From: Phaeosaccion multiseriatum
Lineage: Eukaryota; Ochrophyta, other classes
DNA length: 64,000 nt
Assembly (NCBI GenBank): GCA_965112735.1
Contig: OZ218950.1
Location: 5,952,001-6,016,000 of the forward strand
Direction: 5' to 3'
Part shown: piece by piece, positions 35,201 to 46,200 of the stretch
Layout: the number at the start of each line of letters is the position of its first letter
Position numbering within the stretch: the stretch's first letter is position 1
The notes under the pieces: generated by a model
Database searches by the model: none
The model's input: only the letters and a program-made list of their open reading frames with translations
What the model was told of the DNA's origin: nothing
Translations under genes and position numbers: made by a program

Positions 35201-38188
35201 AGGTATCGAGACGACCGCCACCCCCACCCCATCTGATCCTCCTTGTGCACCTCCTCCTCCTCCTCCTCCTCCTCCTCCTCCTGCTGCTGCTGCTGCTGCC
35301 TCCCATACATGTAGGTGCGCGTGCTCTTGTCCTCAAGACCAGCGAGGTAGCCCTCGCTGTAGTCAGAGATGGCACCAGAGCGCCGCCGTCGTTGCTGATC
35401 ACCATACAGCACCTCTTCCTCCTCATCATAACCATTACCATCATGATGATGATCATGACGGTGATGAAGGCGAGGGGAAGAGCGGTGGGGACGATCCCAC
35501 CTAGACACATCAATGTCGGAAAGCTCCGTCTCCACCGAGTCGTTCAAGCCGGCCCATATGCCTCTGTCTGTGCCTCTGCCCGTGCCTGCGTCGTCGTCCT
35601 CCTCACCGCCGCCTCTGGCGTGTGGTGCAGGCCCCAAGCCGGCGTCCGCTTCGTCTTCGTCGTCCGACCAGCCCTGCTGCCCCCTTCTCCTCCTCCTCCT
35701 CCTCCTCCACCCTGTGCCTCTTTCACCTCCTTCACTGCCGTCACTGCTGCCTAAATTGGAGTCTCGCTCATCGTTCACTCCGCTCCTCCTCCTCCTCCTC
35801 GTCGTCGTCTTCGTCGTCGCTGACGTTGTTCTCGTCGCCCTTCTGCCAGCAGAATGCACCTCGCTTAACCCGCCTCTGATGCCGCCGCTGCTGCCCCTGC
35901 TCCTACCTCTACTCCTGCTCCTGCTCCTACTGCCCTCGGCCATAATGTACCCAGTCCCCCCTCGCCGGTACTCCACCCCCCCCCCCCACTCCTCCTCCTC
36001 CTCACCCTCCTCCTCCGACTCCTCCTCCCCCTCTAGCCCTCTCCCTGGCCGTGCGTGAACCCTCCTCGACCTCGACCTCGATCTCGCTGATGCCGGCGAG
36101 GTTGGCACTGACACCCTGTATCTCCTTGCACTATTCTCACTGTAACCGTTGTAACTGTCTCTTTCGTCTTGCTCTCGCACGCCTCTTTCCTCCGTCTTGT
36201 CACCCCGAGTGGAATCATCAACATCGGAAGCAGCGGGTCGCTTGTATCCCCCGCCACCCCTACCAACACCGCCACAACCACCACCCCCACCACCACCCCC
36301 AACAGAAGAGGCCCTACTGCTGCTGTCGCGCCACCCTCCCTGATCCTGGCCTTCGTTCGGCTGCTTATCCTGCGAACGTTGTAGGGGCTTTCGCTCTTCG
36401 CGCATTGCCTGACGGGGACGATTGGGTATCGGAGGTCTGTCGACGGCGCGCCCTGACCGCCTGTGCTGCTGTATCGCCAACTGTTGGTGCTGCTCCTGTT
36501 GTAACCGTTGCCGTTGCTGCTGTATTCGGGTGCGAATGTCGAGTTTCTCACCCACCTTCACATCGCCTGCAGCTGCACCTTTTCTGGCCGCAGAACGGCT
36601 ACTCGTACTACCATCAGCAGTTGGTGATACAGCACCGATTTCATCCGTGTCGCTGGTCGCGACGTCGATACTGCTTAGCTCCCCACTGGCGATGGAAAGT
36701 TTGCCGCTGCCTCTGTCATCCACTGCCATCCGTAAGGGTGCTTGCCTCTCCTTTCCCTTTCCCAACGTCACAAAGCCGCCCTCTCGGATCAATCGCAACG
36801 CCTCCCTCTTGATCCTCTCGTCCTCCTCATCCTCCTCCCCCTCCACCACCACCTCCTCCTCGCCTTCACCACCACCACTGTATTCGACCACGCCACCACT
36901 ACCCCGAGCCGAGAAAGTACGAAGGCCCTCATCTGTCTCCGACGCCCCATTCGTCACAACGACAGCAGCACCCTCCTCCTCCTCCTCCTCCTCCTCGCCC
37001 CCAAGGCTACCATCGTCATCGTCATTTTGGTCTTTCGCAAGCACCGCACCCTTGACCACCACATCGCCCACATCGGAAGAGAGACGCCCGCTGATGCGAC
37101 TCACATTGATACCGCTCAAAAAGTTGCGCGACTCAAAGCCCAAGCCATCCCCATCGCCATGGCCGTTCCCCTCCTCATGTTCAGCAGCGGATGATCCAGC
37201 CGCGGCCCTCCCCTCGGGAAGGAGCAATCCGAGCCCTGATGCTGACAGCGTGGCTCTGCTCAAGGCAGCGGCCAAAAGGGAAGCCCTCTCCGCAGCGTCC
37301 ACCCCTCCCCTCCCTCTGCTGCCATCTGCCACTCTGGTGCCATCTGTGGCGTTGCCGCTACTGGTAGTGGCATTGGTGGTAGTGGTGGTGTTGCTGCTCC
37401 TAGCTACAGTGGCCTTGGAGGGCCCCTCCTCGTGGCTCTGCGATCCTCTGCTGGTCCTGCCCGCCCCTCCCCTCCCTCTTCTCGACCCCCTTCTGCCCCC
37501 ATCCACGCTGCCATTGCCAAGCCCGAGGAAAGAGGAGGACGACCCCGGGGGGGGTCCCAAAGGAGGTCCCAGTGGGTGTGCCAGCGAGGAGGAGGAGGCC
37601 TCTCTACCTCGACCCTTCCGACGACTTCCTGCGCCTTCCTCCTCCTCCTCCTCCTCCTCCATCTGCTCATCCTCCTCCTCCTCATCCAGCCAGTCTTCCT
37701 GCCCTTCTTCCCGCTCTCCTCCTCTGTCGCCAGCCCTCGTGACGTTGATGCTGCTGAGGTCGGGGCCGTAATAGCCGGACTCACTGTTGCGCTGTGGTTT
37801 TGCATCACCTTGCCCCTTGTTGCCGTGGTGGTGGTCAGAGGAGCTTGTCTTGGTCGACTTGCCCTCCTCCTCTCCATGCGCACTTGATGATGGTGCATGC
37901 CAGTCGTTGTCTTCATGCCCTTCCTGCCCCTCCCCCTCGCCCATTCTCTCGCTCTGCTGCTCCTCTCCCTCTCGGCGCTGGATGGCACTCAAAGGAGTCT
38001 CATTACGTAAGTTATGTAAGTTCACCGACGCCCCCCTTGGCAACACTCGCTGTATCGCCAACTCCTCCTCCTCTGTCGCCCCGGTGAACGCCGAATCTCC
38101 TCCTCCTCTAGGCCCATCATTTGCGCGATCTTCCCCGCCCATTCCCCTTTCCTCTGCAGGCGCGCCTGCCTCTGCTCCTGCATCGCCA

Positions 38189-38234
<46 letters not shown>

Positions 38235-39164
38235 CTTCCTCCTCCGCCACCCAAGCCCGTGCCGCAGCTACCTCCTCGTTATAGCGCCGCTGCTTAGTCT
38301 CCAGAGCAGTGACGGCCATTGCAGCGGCAGTGGCAGCAGCATCCGCTGCCGCAGCAACGCCTCCTTCCTCCCCCCTCTGTGCCTGAGCCTGAGCCTCGAA
38401 GGAGCCGCCGACTACACCTGCACCTCTGCCAGGGATTGCTGTATCACCAACTGGCACACGATCGCTTCCCTCCTGCCCTGCGTCCTCCCCAGCCCTATCC
38501 CCAGCCCGTGCAGCAGTAGCCCCCGAAGGAGCCGCAGAGCCCTCTTCTGTCGTCGACAGCTGCTGTTGCTGTCCCTGCTTTTCCACTGTCCGAATGGAGG
38601 AGAGCATGCGTGCTCCGGTCAGCATTACTTCCTCCACTCGCTCGTCCAGCTTGTCCCCCTCTCCCTCTCCGTCTCCCTGCTCTTCTCGTCGTTGCTGTGC
38701 GCTGCCACCCTCTGCCCTTGGGCTCCTCCTTCGCTGCTCTTCTGCCACTACCCGTCCCTCTCGCCGCCCCGTATTACCCTCCCCCCCTCCTGGCCGAGAC
38801 GAAACCGACCCTCCTGACGGCGGCGGCGGCGGAGAAGAAGAAGGAGACGAGGAGATATGCTGGCAGATATGCTGGCGGAACGGGGACGTGGAGGTGGGGG
38901 GCTTCCCCCCCAATACTCCCATGCCTTGCCCTCCCCGTTTCCGCACCGGGGTGGTGCGTATCTGCCCGTCACCACCGTCACCCCCGACAATATGTGCTGC
39001 AGCAAGGGCCTCTGCCCCGGCCCCTGTCCCTCTCCGCAAGGGGGAGGGAGAGAGAGAAGACATCGTGGAGTGCGCCGAGTCGCGTGAGAAAGACAGGTCC
39101 CGAAAGACTGTGGAGGGGGTGGACATGCTCCCTCCCCCGCTGCCATCTGTGATTCCGCTGCCGT

Positions 39165-39195
<31 letters not shown>

Positions 39196-39783
39196 GGAGA
39201 GGCCCGATGCTCCTCCTCCCAGCTCGCTCGCATCCTCTTCCCTCCCTTCTTCTACGGTGGAGGCTTGAGTTTCATCCGTGACCGGGTCCGTGATGTAGCT
39301 GCCTTTGCAGTAAGAGGGCTCCAATTCAGCTTCATCACCAGCGCGTGGGACCATCACTGTGTCAGCAACTCCTGCCTCTGCAGCCTTTCCTTCGTCCTGT
39401 GGGAGGAGCGAGAGAGAGCAGTCTCCCAGCTCCGGTCGCTCTCCTTTGGTGTCTTCGTTGGGCAGCTGCGAGTTGACTGCCATCATCTCCACCACCTCCG
39501 GCTTCTCTTGCCCTTCTCCATCATCCTCCTCGGTCCCTGCTGCTGCGCTGTTGTTGTTGGTGCCTGTGTGAGATTGAGTTTCAATCAACACTGCTTGAGA
39601 CATCCTCCTTTCCTCCTCCTCCTGCTGCGGCAAAAGGAGGGACAGAGAGACGTCGTCAAGCCGCCTTCTCCTCACAGGGGAAGAGCAAGGCCCCTCAACG
39701 TCATCGATTTGGGGCAGCAGGGAGAGGGATGTGTCGTCCAGTCCACCTGGATAGCCATCCTGGTCATCGTTCACCTCCTTCAT
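29743..39783 (-). CDS. giant ASH/MSP-domain protein, CEP192/SPD-2-like
   Basis: Seven exons: 39783-34582, 34301-34017, 33814-33657, 33509-32509, 32352-31336, 30713-30628, 30027-29743. Phases agree throughout, giving 2,677 aa. The first exon alone encodes 1,734 codons, mostly acidic, Ser/Gly-rich disordered sequence with Ala, Gln and Gly runs. The C-terminal part has beta-rich blocks typical of ASH/MSP (PapD-like) domains: GQPWFELGPLKRESVYIRF, YEAVLEVRVFPTGDVYGLQI, LYFKCGILDFGRKGVAEMQL, then VQLCNASHSPVSVTIQDPGL, PFIVLHEHFTLRAQ, and YVWLPVRFMPVRAGVFE. The final block order matches the C-terminal region of centrosomal CEP192/SPD-2, a pericentriolar scaffold. Family assignment is a best guess; HYDIN-like or other ASH proteins are alternatives. 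Short motifs repeat in the N-terminal half (see findings). Head to head with the CER1-FMO gene. Confidence 0.72.
30036..30122. repeat. (GGTGAG)n hexamer tract at an intron 3' end
   Basis: About 14 copies of GGTGAG on the plus strand. In the minus-strand transcript this is (CTCACC)n directly before the acceptor of the last CEP192-like exon. Confidence 0.9.
30235..30612. repeat. 23-bp minisatellite
   Basis: GGTGGGTGGGTGTCAGGACA plus GAG is repeated about 16 times in the last intron of the CEP192-like gene. Confidence 0.92.
31085..31335. repeat. (CACT)n tract covering a splice donor
   Basis: CACT repeats with CGCA interruptions. Read on the minus strand this is (GTGA)n starting exactly at the donor of the CEP192-like exon that ends at 31336 (AATG/GTGAGTGG). 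Confidence 0.85.
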
Positions 39784-40210
39784 CGTTGGTAGCCGGAAGA
39801 GGGTTGAAGGAGAGGAACGGCAGGATAAGTTGCCTCGGAGACGTCAGTAACATTATTCTCAGGCACGCATCCTCGAGTTAAAACAAGGACGACAAGCGGA
39901 AAGACAAGGCGCTTGCCAACTGCCGAGCGAAGGTGGTGTTGCAGAGAGAGATAGAATTTCCTTTTCCGTCCTGCACCACTGGTATGCCGAGTCACGTGCC
40001 CACTTCTACCTCTCTCCTTATCCTCACTCACCATGGATTAATCCTTTCATTCCATTGCCCCTCCTCTCTCCTCTTTCCCTCTAAAGCAGCGAGGGTGTAT
40101 TGACAAGATCGAGTGGGAGCAGATTTTTGAAAACGCCATCGGGTGCCATCCGATGGCACTCAATGTTCCCCCCCTTTTTTTTCCGTACATGTATCACATG
40201 CTTTCACGGC
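39784..40210. promoter_or_regulatory. bidirectional upstream region of CEP192-like and CER1-FMO genes
   Basis: 427 bp between divergent ATGs. An alternative in-frame ATG for the plus-strand gene lies at 40163. No specific element was recognised. Confidence 0.45.
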
Positions 40211-43200
40211 ATGGAGGAGAGCTCTGATGCTGATGTTGCGGTAGCTCTTCTGGAGCAGGCCGTGGCTCTCCTCGCAGACGTGCGTGCAGCGAAAGCTTCG
40301 CTCAACAGCATGAATTTGCAGCTGGCGAAGGCGACAGGCAGCCTGCGTCATAAAGGAGCCAACAGTGTCGATGGAGCTCCCTCCCTCGCGATTCAAACGG
40401 ACTGGGACTACGACGAGGGGGTGCCGCAGCAGCTGCTCCAGGGCCTCTGGGGAGAAGCTGGGGCAGCCTTCGAACATGCTGGTGCAGAGGGTGGGGAGGT
40501 GGCCGCCACCTCCCTCATCCCCTCTCTCACGCGGCTACTCTTCGCTGCAATCTTTGTCAACGTGCTGTGGAGATGCTTGAGTACGGTGGGGGAACTTTCC
40601 CAGGTGCGGAACGCTGGGATGTAATAAGGGGGGTGGGGGGGGGGTTATTATTTTATTTTCAAGGCCCGTGACTCACTCATGCCTCTTATAACACTGCTTG
40701 CCCCTCCTCCACCGCAGTACTGGGCTTTTCGGAATAGCACAAAAGCCAACAAGTCGCTGGATGACCCCCCTACATGCACGCATACGCCTTCGCTGGTCTT
40801 GTGGCAGGTAGCGCCATCCGGCCTTCTGCTCCTGCTCGGGCTCCTCGCCTCCTTGCAGTGGTGGGGGTTGGGGGCCCCAGCCTCCCTCTCCCTCCTGGCG
40901 CTGTTGGTCCTCCTTCTTGCCGTCGTCGCCAACTCAGTACACCTCGCTATGGCGTGGGCGGGAAGGACGAGGAGAGGGCACGGCGCCGGAGCCTCTTTTC
41001 GAGGTGAGTTCGCTTGACAATAGACAATACACGCAAAGCTCCCCCCCTCAAGGTTTTCATTCTCATATGAAAAGGGCAGTCTTAAGGGCATTCTTGATCT
41101 ATCGTCTCACTCGCCTGCTGGGCACCCCTGCTGCCCCTCGTCATGCCGTACGGACAGGCTCCGGCACGCTCTCGCTGCTCACCGCCGACGCGTCCACCGT
41201 CTTGGCTATTCTCTTACAGGGGTATGACGCACTCGTCAGACAAGAGACTTTGGGTTTCATTGTCGCTGGGGGAGGGGTGTGGCGTTTGGCGGGTATCGTG
41301 GGCCTTGTGTGGGGGGTGTTCTTCGCCACTACCACGACGCGAGTGAGGAGGTGAGTTGAACAGCACTGGCACAACACAGCACAGCACAGCACAGCGCAGT
41401 TAGGGCCTCTCTGCCCTTTCTCTGCCTCTTCCTATCCTCTTTCCATATGCTTTTGCCTACCCCTTTCCCATCTCTCCCGTCCCGTCTTATCTGTATGGGG
41501 TGGGCATAGAGGTTGTATACGGTAGGGTAGACTCACTGACTCACAAGGTACAAGGAGCCTAAAGGAAACTCATCTCCGTATTCATCCATCCTGCTCCCCT
41601 CTCGTCCAGGCCTGTTTGCTTGCTCCTCCTGGCTCATGCCCTCCAATCCCTCTGTGCCATACCTTGCCATCTCTTCCGTTGCGCCCATCTCAAAGACAAT
41701 GGAGAAGCGGCGCTGCTGTATCACCAACTGCTACTGTGGCTGGAAGGGCTGTTGTATCACCAACTCCTGCAGTTGTGTTCCTGGGTCACCCCACCACGCT
41801 AACATCCACCTGTGCCATCTGGCGGGCGGACTACCAGGACCCCTCGCGCGCGTAAGTACTCCAGTAAGACTACGTGAGAAGCCAACGCATACCCTCTCTG
41901 TCAGTCTTGTCCATCTACATGCCTTGTCTCTCTCTCTGCCTGTGTATCTCTCTCTGTCTGCCTGTCGCTCTCTCCTCGTTCTCTCTGACCTTCTTATTTG
42001 TCTATCCTCTCTCCCCTCTTCTCCTCTCCCCCTCCCTCTGCGACTCTTCCGTGCGTCCTCTCTCCATCACACAAACACACAACAATAGATGGGAGCAGGA
42101 GCCGTGGATGCTCCTCTTCTGGCCGCCTCTTTTCCTCTTCAGCCTCTGCAACCTCTACGTGCTCCCACTTTTGAGAGGGCCGATGATGAAGGTTGACCGA
42201 TTCCAGTACGGCTCCGCCAAGCATGGCTCCTTCGTCAACGAAGTATGGCTGTCCAGAGCCTACGGTTTCCAATTCCTCGTGCGCTGCTTCCGGAGGAGAG
42301 TGGAACGCAACATCGCGGACATTGTGTGGGAGGCGGATCAAGCCGGAGTACCGGTGAGGCTGGTGGTGGTGCTCTACTGGAGAGAGGAGAGGGAGGGGAG
42401 GTAGGGAGGGAGGTAGGAAGGAACGAAGAAGAGGCGTCACTCCTCCTCATTTATATCAATCTCTCTCTCTCTCTCTCACTCACTCTTTGATGAGACGAGG
42501 TATGTAGAGCACGTGCCGTGGTGCGCATGTACCTGATCCTTTTCTTCCCTTCCCCACCCATGTGTACTGCCCTTTGTCCCTCCCTCCCTCCCTGCCTCCC
42601 TCCCTCCCTCCCTCCCTCCCTCCCCGTCCTCTCCTCGCTGTTCTGCTCTAAGGTTCTCGGACTCGGTGCCCTGAACAAGGCGGAGTTCATCAACAAAGGA
42701 GGGCAGAGAATCCTCACGACTTACCAGGTCCAGTGCGGTGGTGGACAGCCATATCGCGAAAGAGCTCTAGATGGCAATGCATGGCTATGTATGGCTAACT
42801 CTAAGCTATAGCTTTAGCTCCCTCTTCTCTCGTCCTCTCCCTCTCTGGCTATGTATGGCTATGTATGGCTAACTCTAAGCTATAGCTAAAGGTCCCTTCC
42901 CCCTGTCTCTCTTTTTCTCCCTCTTCTCTCTTCCTCTCCCTCTCCCACCCTCCCTCTCCCCCCCCCTCCCCCCCCCTCCGCGTCCTTACGTGTGCTTACG
43001 TACCCATCCCATCCCCCAACCCACCCCTTAGCCGCGAGTGACACGTGTAGTGCATGGCAACACCCTCACTGCTGCCGTGGTGGTGCACAACGTCACAGCC
43101 CTCCTGTATCACCAACTGCAACTTCAAAGACGTGGGGTGGGCATGGGTCAAGGCGGGCAGCACCACCACCACCACCACCACTACCACCAGCAGCAGCAGC

Positions 43201-46200
43201 AGCAGCCACTGCAATCGGTGATGCAGCAGTTGGTGGTACAGCAGCAGCCCGAGGTGTTCCTCACAGGGGCGACGTCGAAGGTGGGGCGGGCGGTGGCGCT
43301 GCGTCTCGCGCTTCAAGGCGTGCACGTGGTGTGCTGCACCGCCTCGGCAGAGAGATTCCACGCACTGCAGAGCGAGTTGGTGATACGACAGCAGCAGCAG
43401 CAGCAGGAGGAGGAGGAGGAGGGGTCTGGTGCTGGTGCTGGTGCGAGAGCGAGTGCCAGTGGAGGTGGTGGTGGTGGTGGTGATGATGGTGGAGGCTGTA
43501 TGGCCCAAAGCAGCGCCGACAGCAAGTGGAAGGGTCGGCTGTCTCACTGTTACAGAGTCAGCGAGGGTGTGCACATCAAGGTAAACGGAAGGTCAAAGGT
43601 CAAAAGCAGAAAGCGTATGGGTGGGTTAGGTGGGGTTGGGTTGGGTTGGGTTGGGTTGGTTTGAGCATGTAGCTCTCCCACGGATACCACCCCTTCGACT
43701 CTACCGAGGGTGGTGTGGTGCTTCTCGTCTCTCCATTGCCTCTCCTCATCCACTCCTCGCCCGTCCCCTCCTCTCCCGTCTCTGTCTCTATCTCTCTCTT
43801 TCTCGCTCTCTCTCTCTCTCTCTCCCTCTCCCTCTCTCTTTCTCTCTTTCCCTCCTCTCATCTCCTCTTCTCCCCTCCTCATGAATGAATCAGGTGTGGG
43901 TAGTCGGCAAGAGCGAACCCTCCGTACGCCTCCACGCACCCACGGGAGCACACGTGGTGAGCTTCGCTGTGCCTTGTCCGCTCAAAGGGTTCCGCCCCGA
44001 CCTGCAGCTCCAAGGTGAGTGAGTGGGTCAGATAGTGAGTCAGTGAGTGAGTGAGTGCGTGCGTGCGTGAGTGAGTGAGTGCGTGAGTGAGTGAGTGAGT
44101 GAGTGAGTGCGTGCGTGCGTGAGTGGGCTAGTCTGTGAGTGAGTGAGTGAGTGAGTGAGAGAGTGTGCTGAGTGAGTGAGTAAGTGAGAGAGTGAGTACG
44201 TGAGTGAGTGACAGAGTGAGTGCTGAGTGAGGCGATAGGACCTACTTTGATCGAAGCCAATCAACTGCTGCTGCTTTCTGTGACATGTTGTTGGTGCTCT
44301 CTCGCCTCGTCACTCACAGATGGCGGCCAATTGGTGCTTGACGTCAACATGTGCTCCAAGGTGGGTTCCCCTCGATGCCTTAATCATGTCTTACATGGTA
44401 ACATACTCCGCCCCATCCCCCTTGGCGCCCTTCTCTTCCTTATCCACGCGGTATCACCAACTCCCTCACTCCCTTCCTTCCTTCCTTCCTCCTTTCCTCC
44501 CTCGTGGGGGGTGGTGCTCACGATCCCCTGAGGTTTGTTTCCTCAGTGGACAGCAGCTTCAGCAGCAGGGCATCCAACTTATTTCTCCCTCCCTCTCTCT
44601 CTCGTGCGCCCGTGTGTGTGCGTGTGTGTGTTGTATGTGTGTGCGTGTGTGTTCTCCGGTGGAGACAGAGGGGCTTCGGCATTCTCCTGCCCATGGACAC
44701 CGTGTATGCGTGTCACGCTGCTGCCATGGTGCATCATGCCATGGGGTGGTCAGACCACGAGCTCGGAGAGGTGGACGTAAGTACGACGCTTCGCCTTCCT
44801 TCCTTCCTTCCTTCCTTCTCTCCGTTGGGCCTCCCTTCTGCCCCCCAACCTGCTTAACCTCTCTGACGCCTTGGTGCTCTGTTCCCTCCCCTTTCTCTCT
44901 CCGTTTCCTCTCTCTCTCTATCTCTTTCTCTGCTCAGATCAACCGCATGGACGAGACATTCAACGCGGCGCACAGTCTAGGTTTCCGAATACCTCAGCAG
45001 CAAGGAATAGTAGCACCGCCCAAAGTACCTTCAGCAGCAGCAGCAGCAGCAGTTGGTGATACGGAATTAGAAGCTCCACCGTCGCCCGCTGTGCCCGTGG
45101 CTCCGGCTGCAACAGTGTCCAATCATCCGCCGAGAGCTCATGGTCACGACAATTGTCGAGAGGAGAAGGTGAGGGAGGGAGGGAGGGAGGGAGGGAGGGA
45201 GGGAAGGAGGGAGGGATGGAGTCGACTCCGCCTCCGCCTGACAACACACCATGGTACCTGGCCTACCCTTTGAAAAGAGAGGACTCACAGCCCTCTCCAT
45301 CCACTGCCACCCTCCCCCGTCTCTCTTCTCCCCTTGCTGCTGCGACTGCCTCCATCTCTAACTCCCTCCCTTCTTGTGATGTGCGTGTGCGTGTGCGTGT
45401 GCGTGTGTGTGCGCGTGTGTGTGCGTATTGGCACAGCTGCCTGCCTTCGCCCGAGTGGTGGTCATCGGAGCGGGATCGAGTGGCCTGGCAGCCGCAGCGG
45501 TACTGTCGGAAGGCTTCCAGACACAGAGACGGAGCCGTGATGGCGAGAACAAGAAGCGACCTCGGTCCGTCAAAGGCACCGTTAGTAACCCACCTTCTAC
45601 TGATGGTGAGTAGCGAGGCACGACGAGGGAGAGGAGACATTGGATGGGTGGGTGGGTCGGTGGGTGAGTTGACGGATGGATGGATGGATGGACTGATGGA
45701 CTGACTGATCATTGGCAAGCTAGCCTGGTCATCATTGTGGCAAAGCTCTGGTGGACTGGCTGTCGGGCCATCCATCCACCTATCCACCCATCCAACCAGA
45801 CCAATAGAGTCTTACCGCCCCCGCACCGGTCGTCCGATCACATGCTCAGAACTTCTGTACTTTTTCGTACTTGCTGTTGCTGTTGGTGTTGCTGCTACTA
45901 TTGCTGTTGCTGTGATTCTACCCCATGTGGTGGGGTACACGATCGATGCCCTACCCGACTTACCGACATCGATCATCGATTATGGGCTGAATGTAACACC
46001 TACCAAAATCCAACGCCACCCAACGGTGCGCAGTGTTGGTAGTGGAGGCAAGTAGCTCTCTGGGCGGCACTTGGACTCGCCAATACGAGGGGCTCCATAT
46101 CACCACCCGGCGAAGGTACTGCTCCCTGCCGCTGTACCCCATTCCGCAGGACGGTGGTTATCCGGAGGAGGTGCTCACAGCTGGCGATTATGTGACGTAT

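Noticed and set aside
41548-41609. Extension of a CER1-FMO exon upstream to 41548
   Set aside because: It leads into a frame that stops in the next exon. The acceptor CTCGTCCAG before 41610 keeps the frame open through all later exons.
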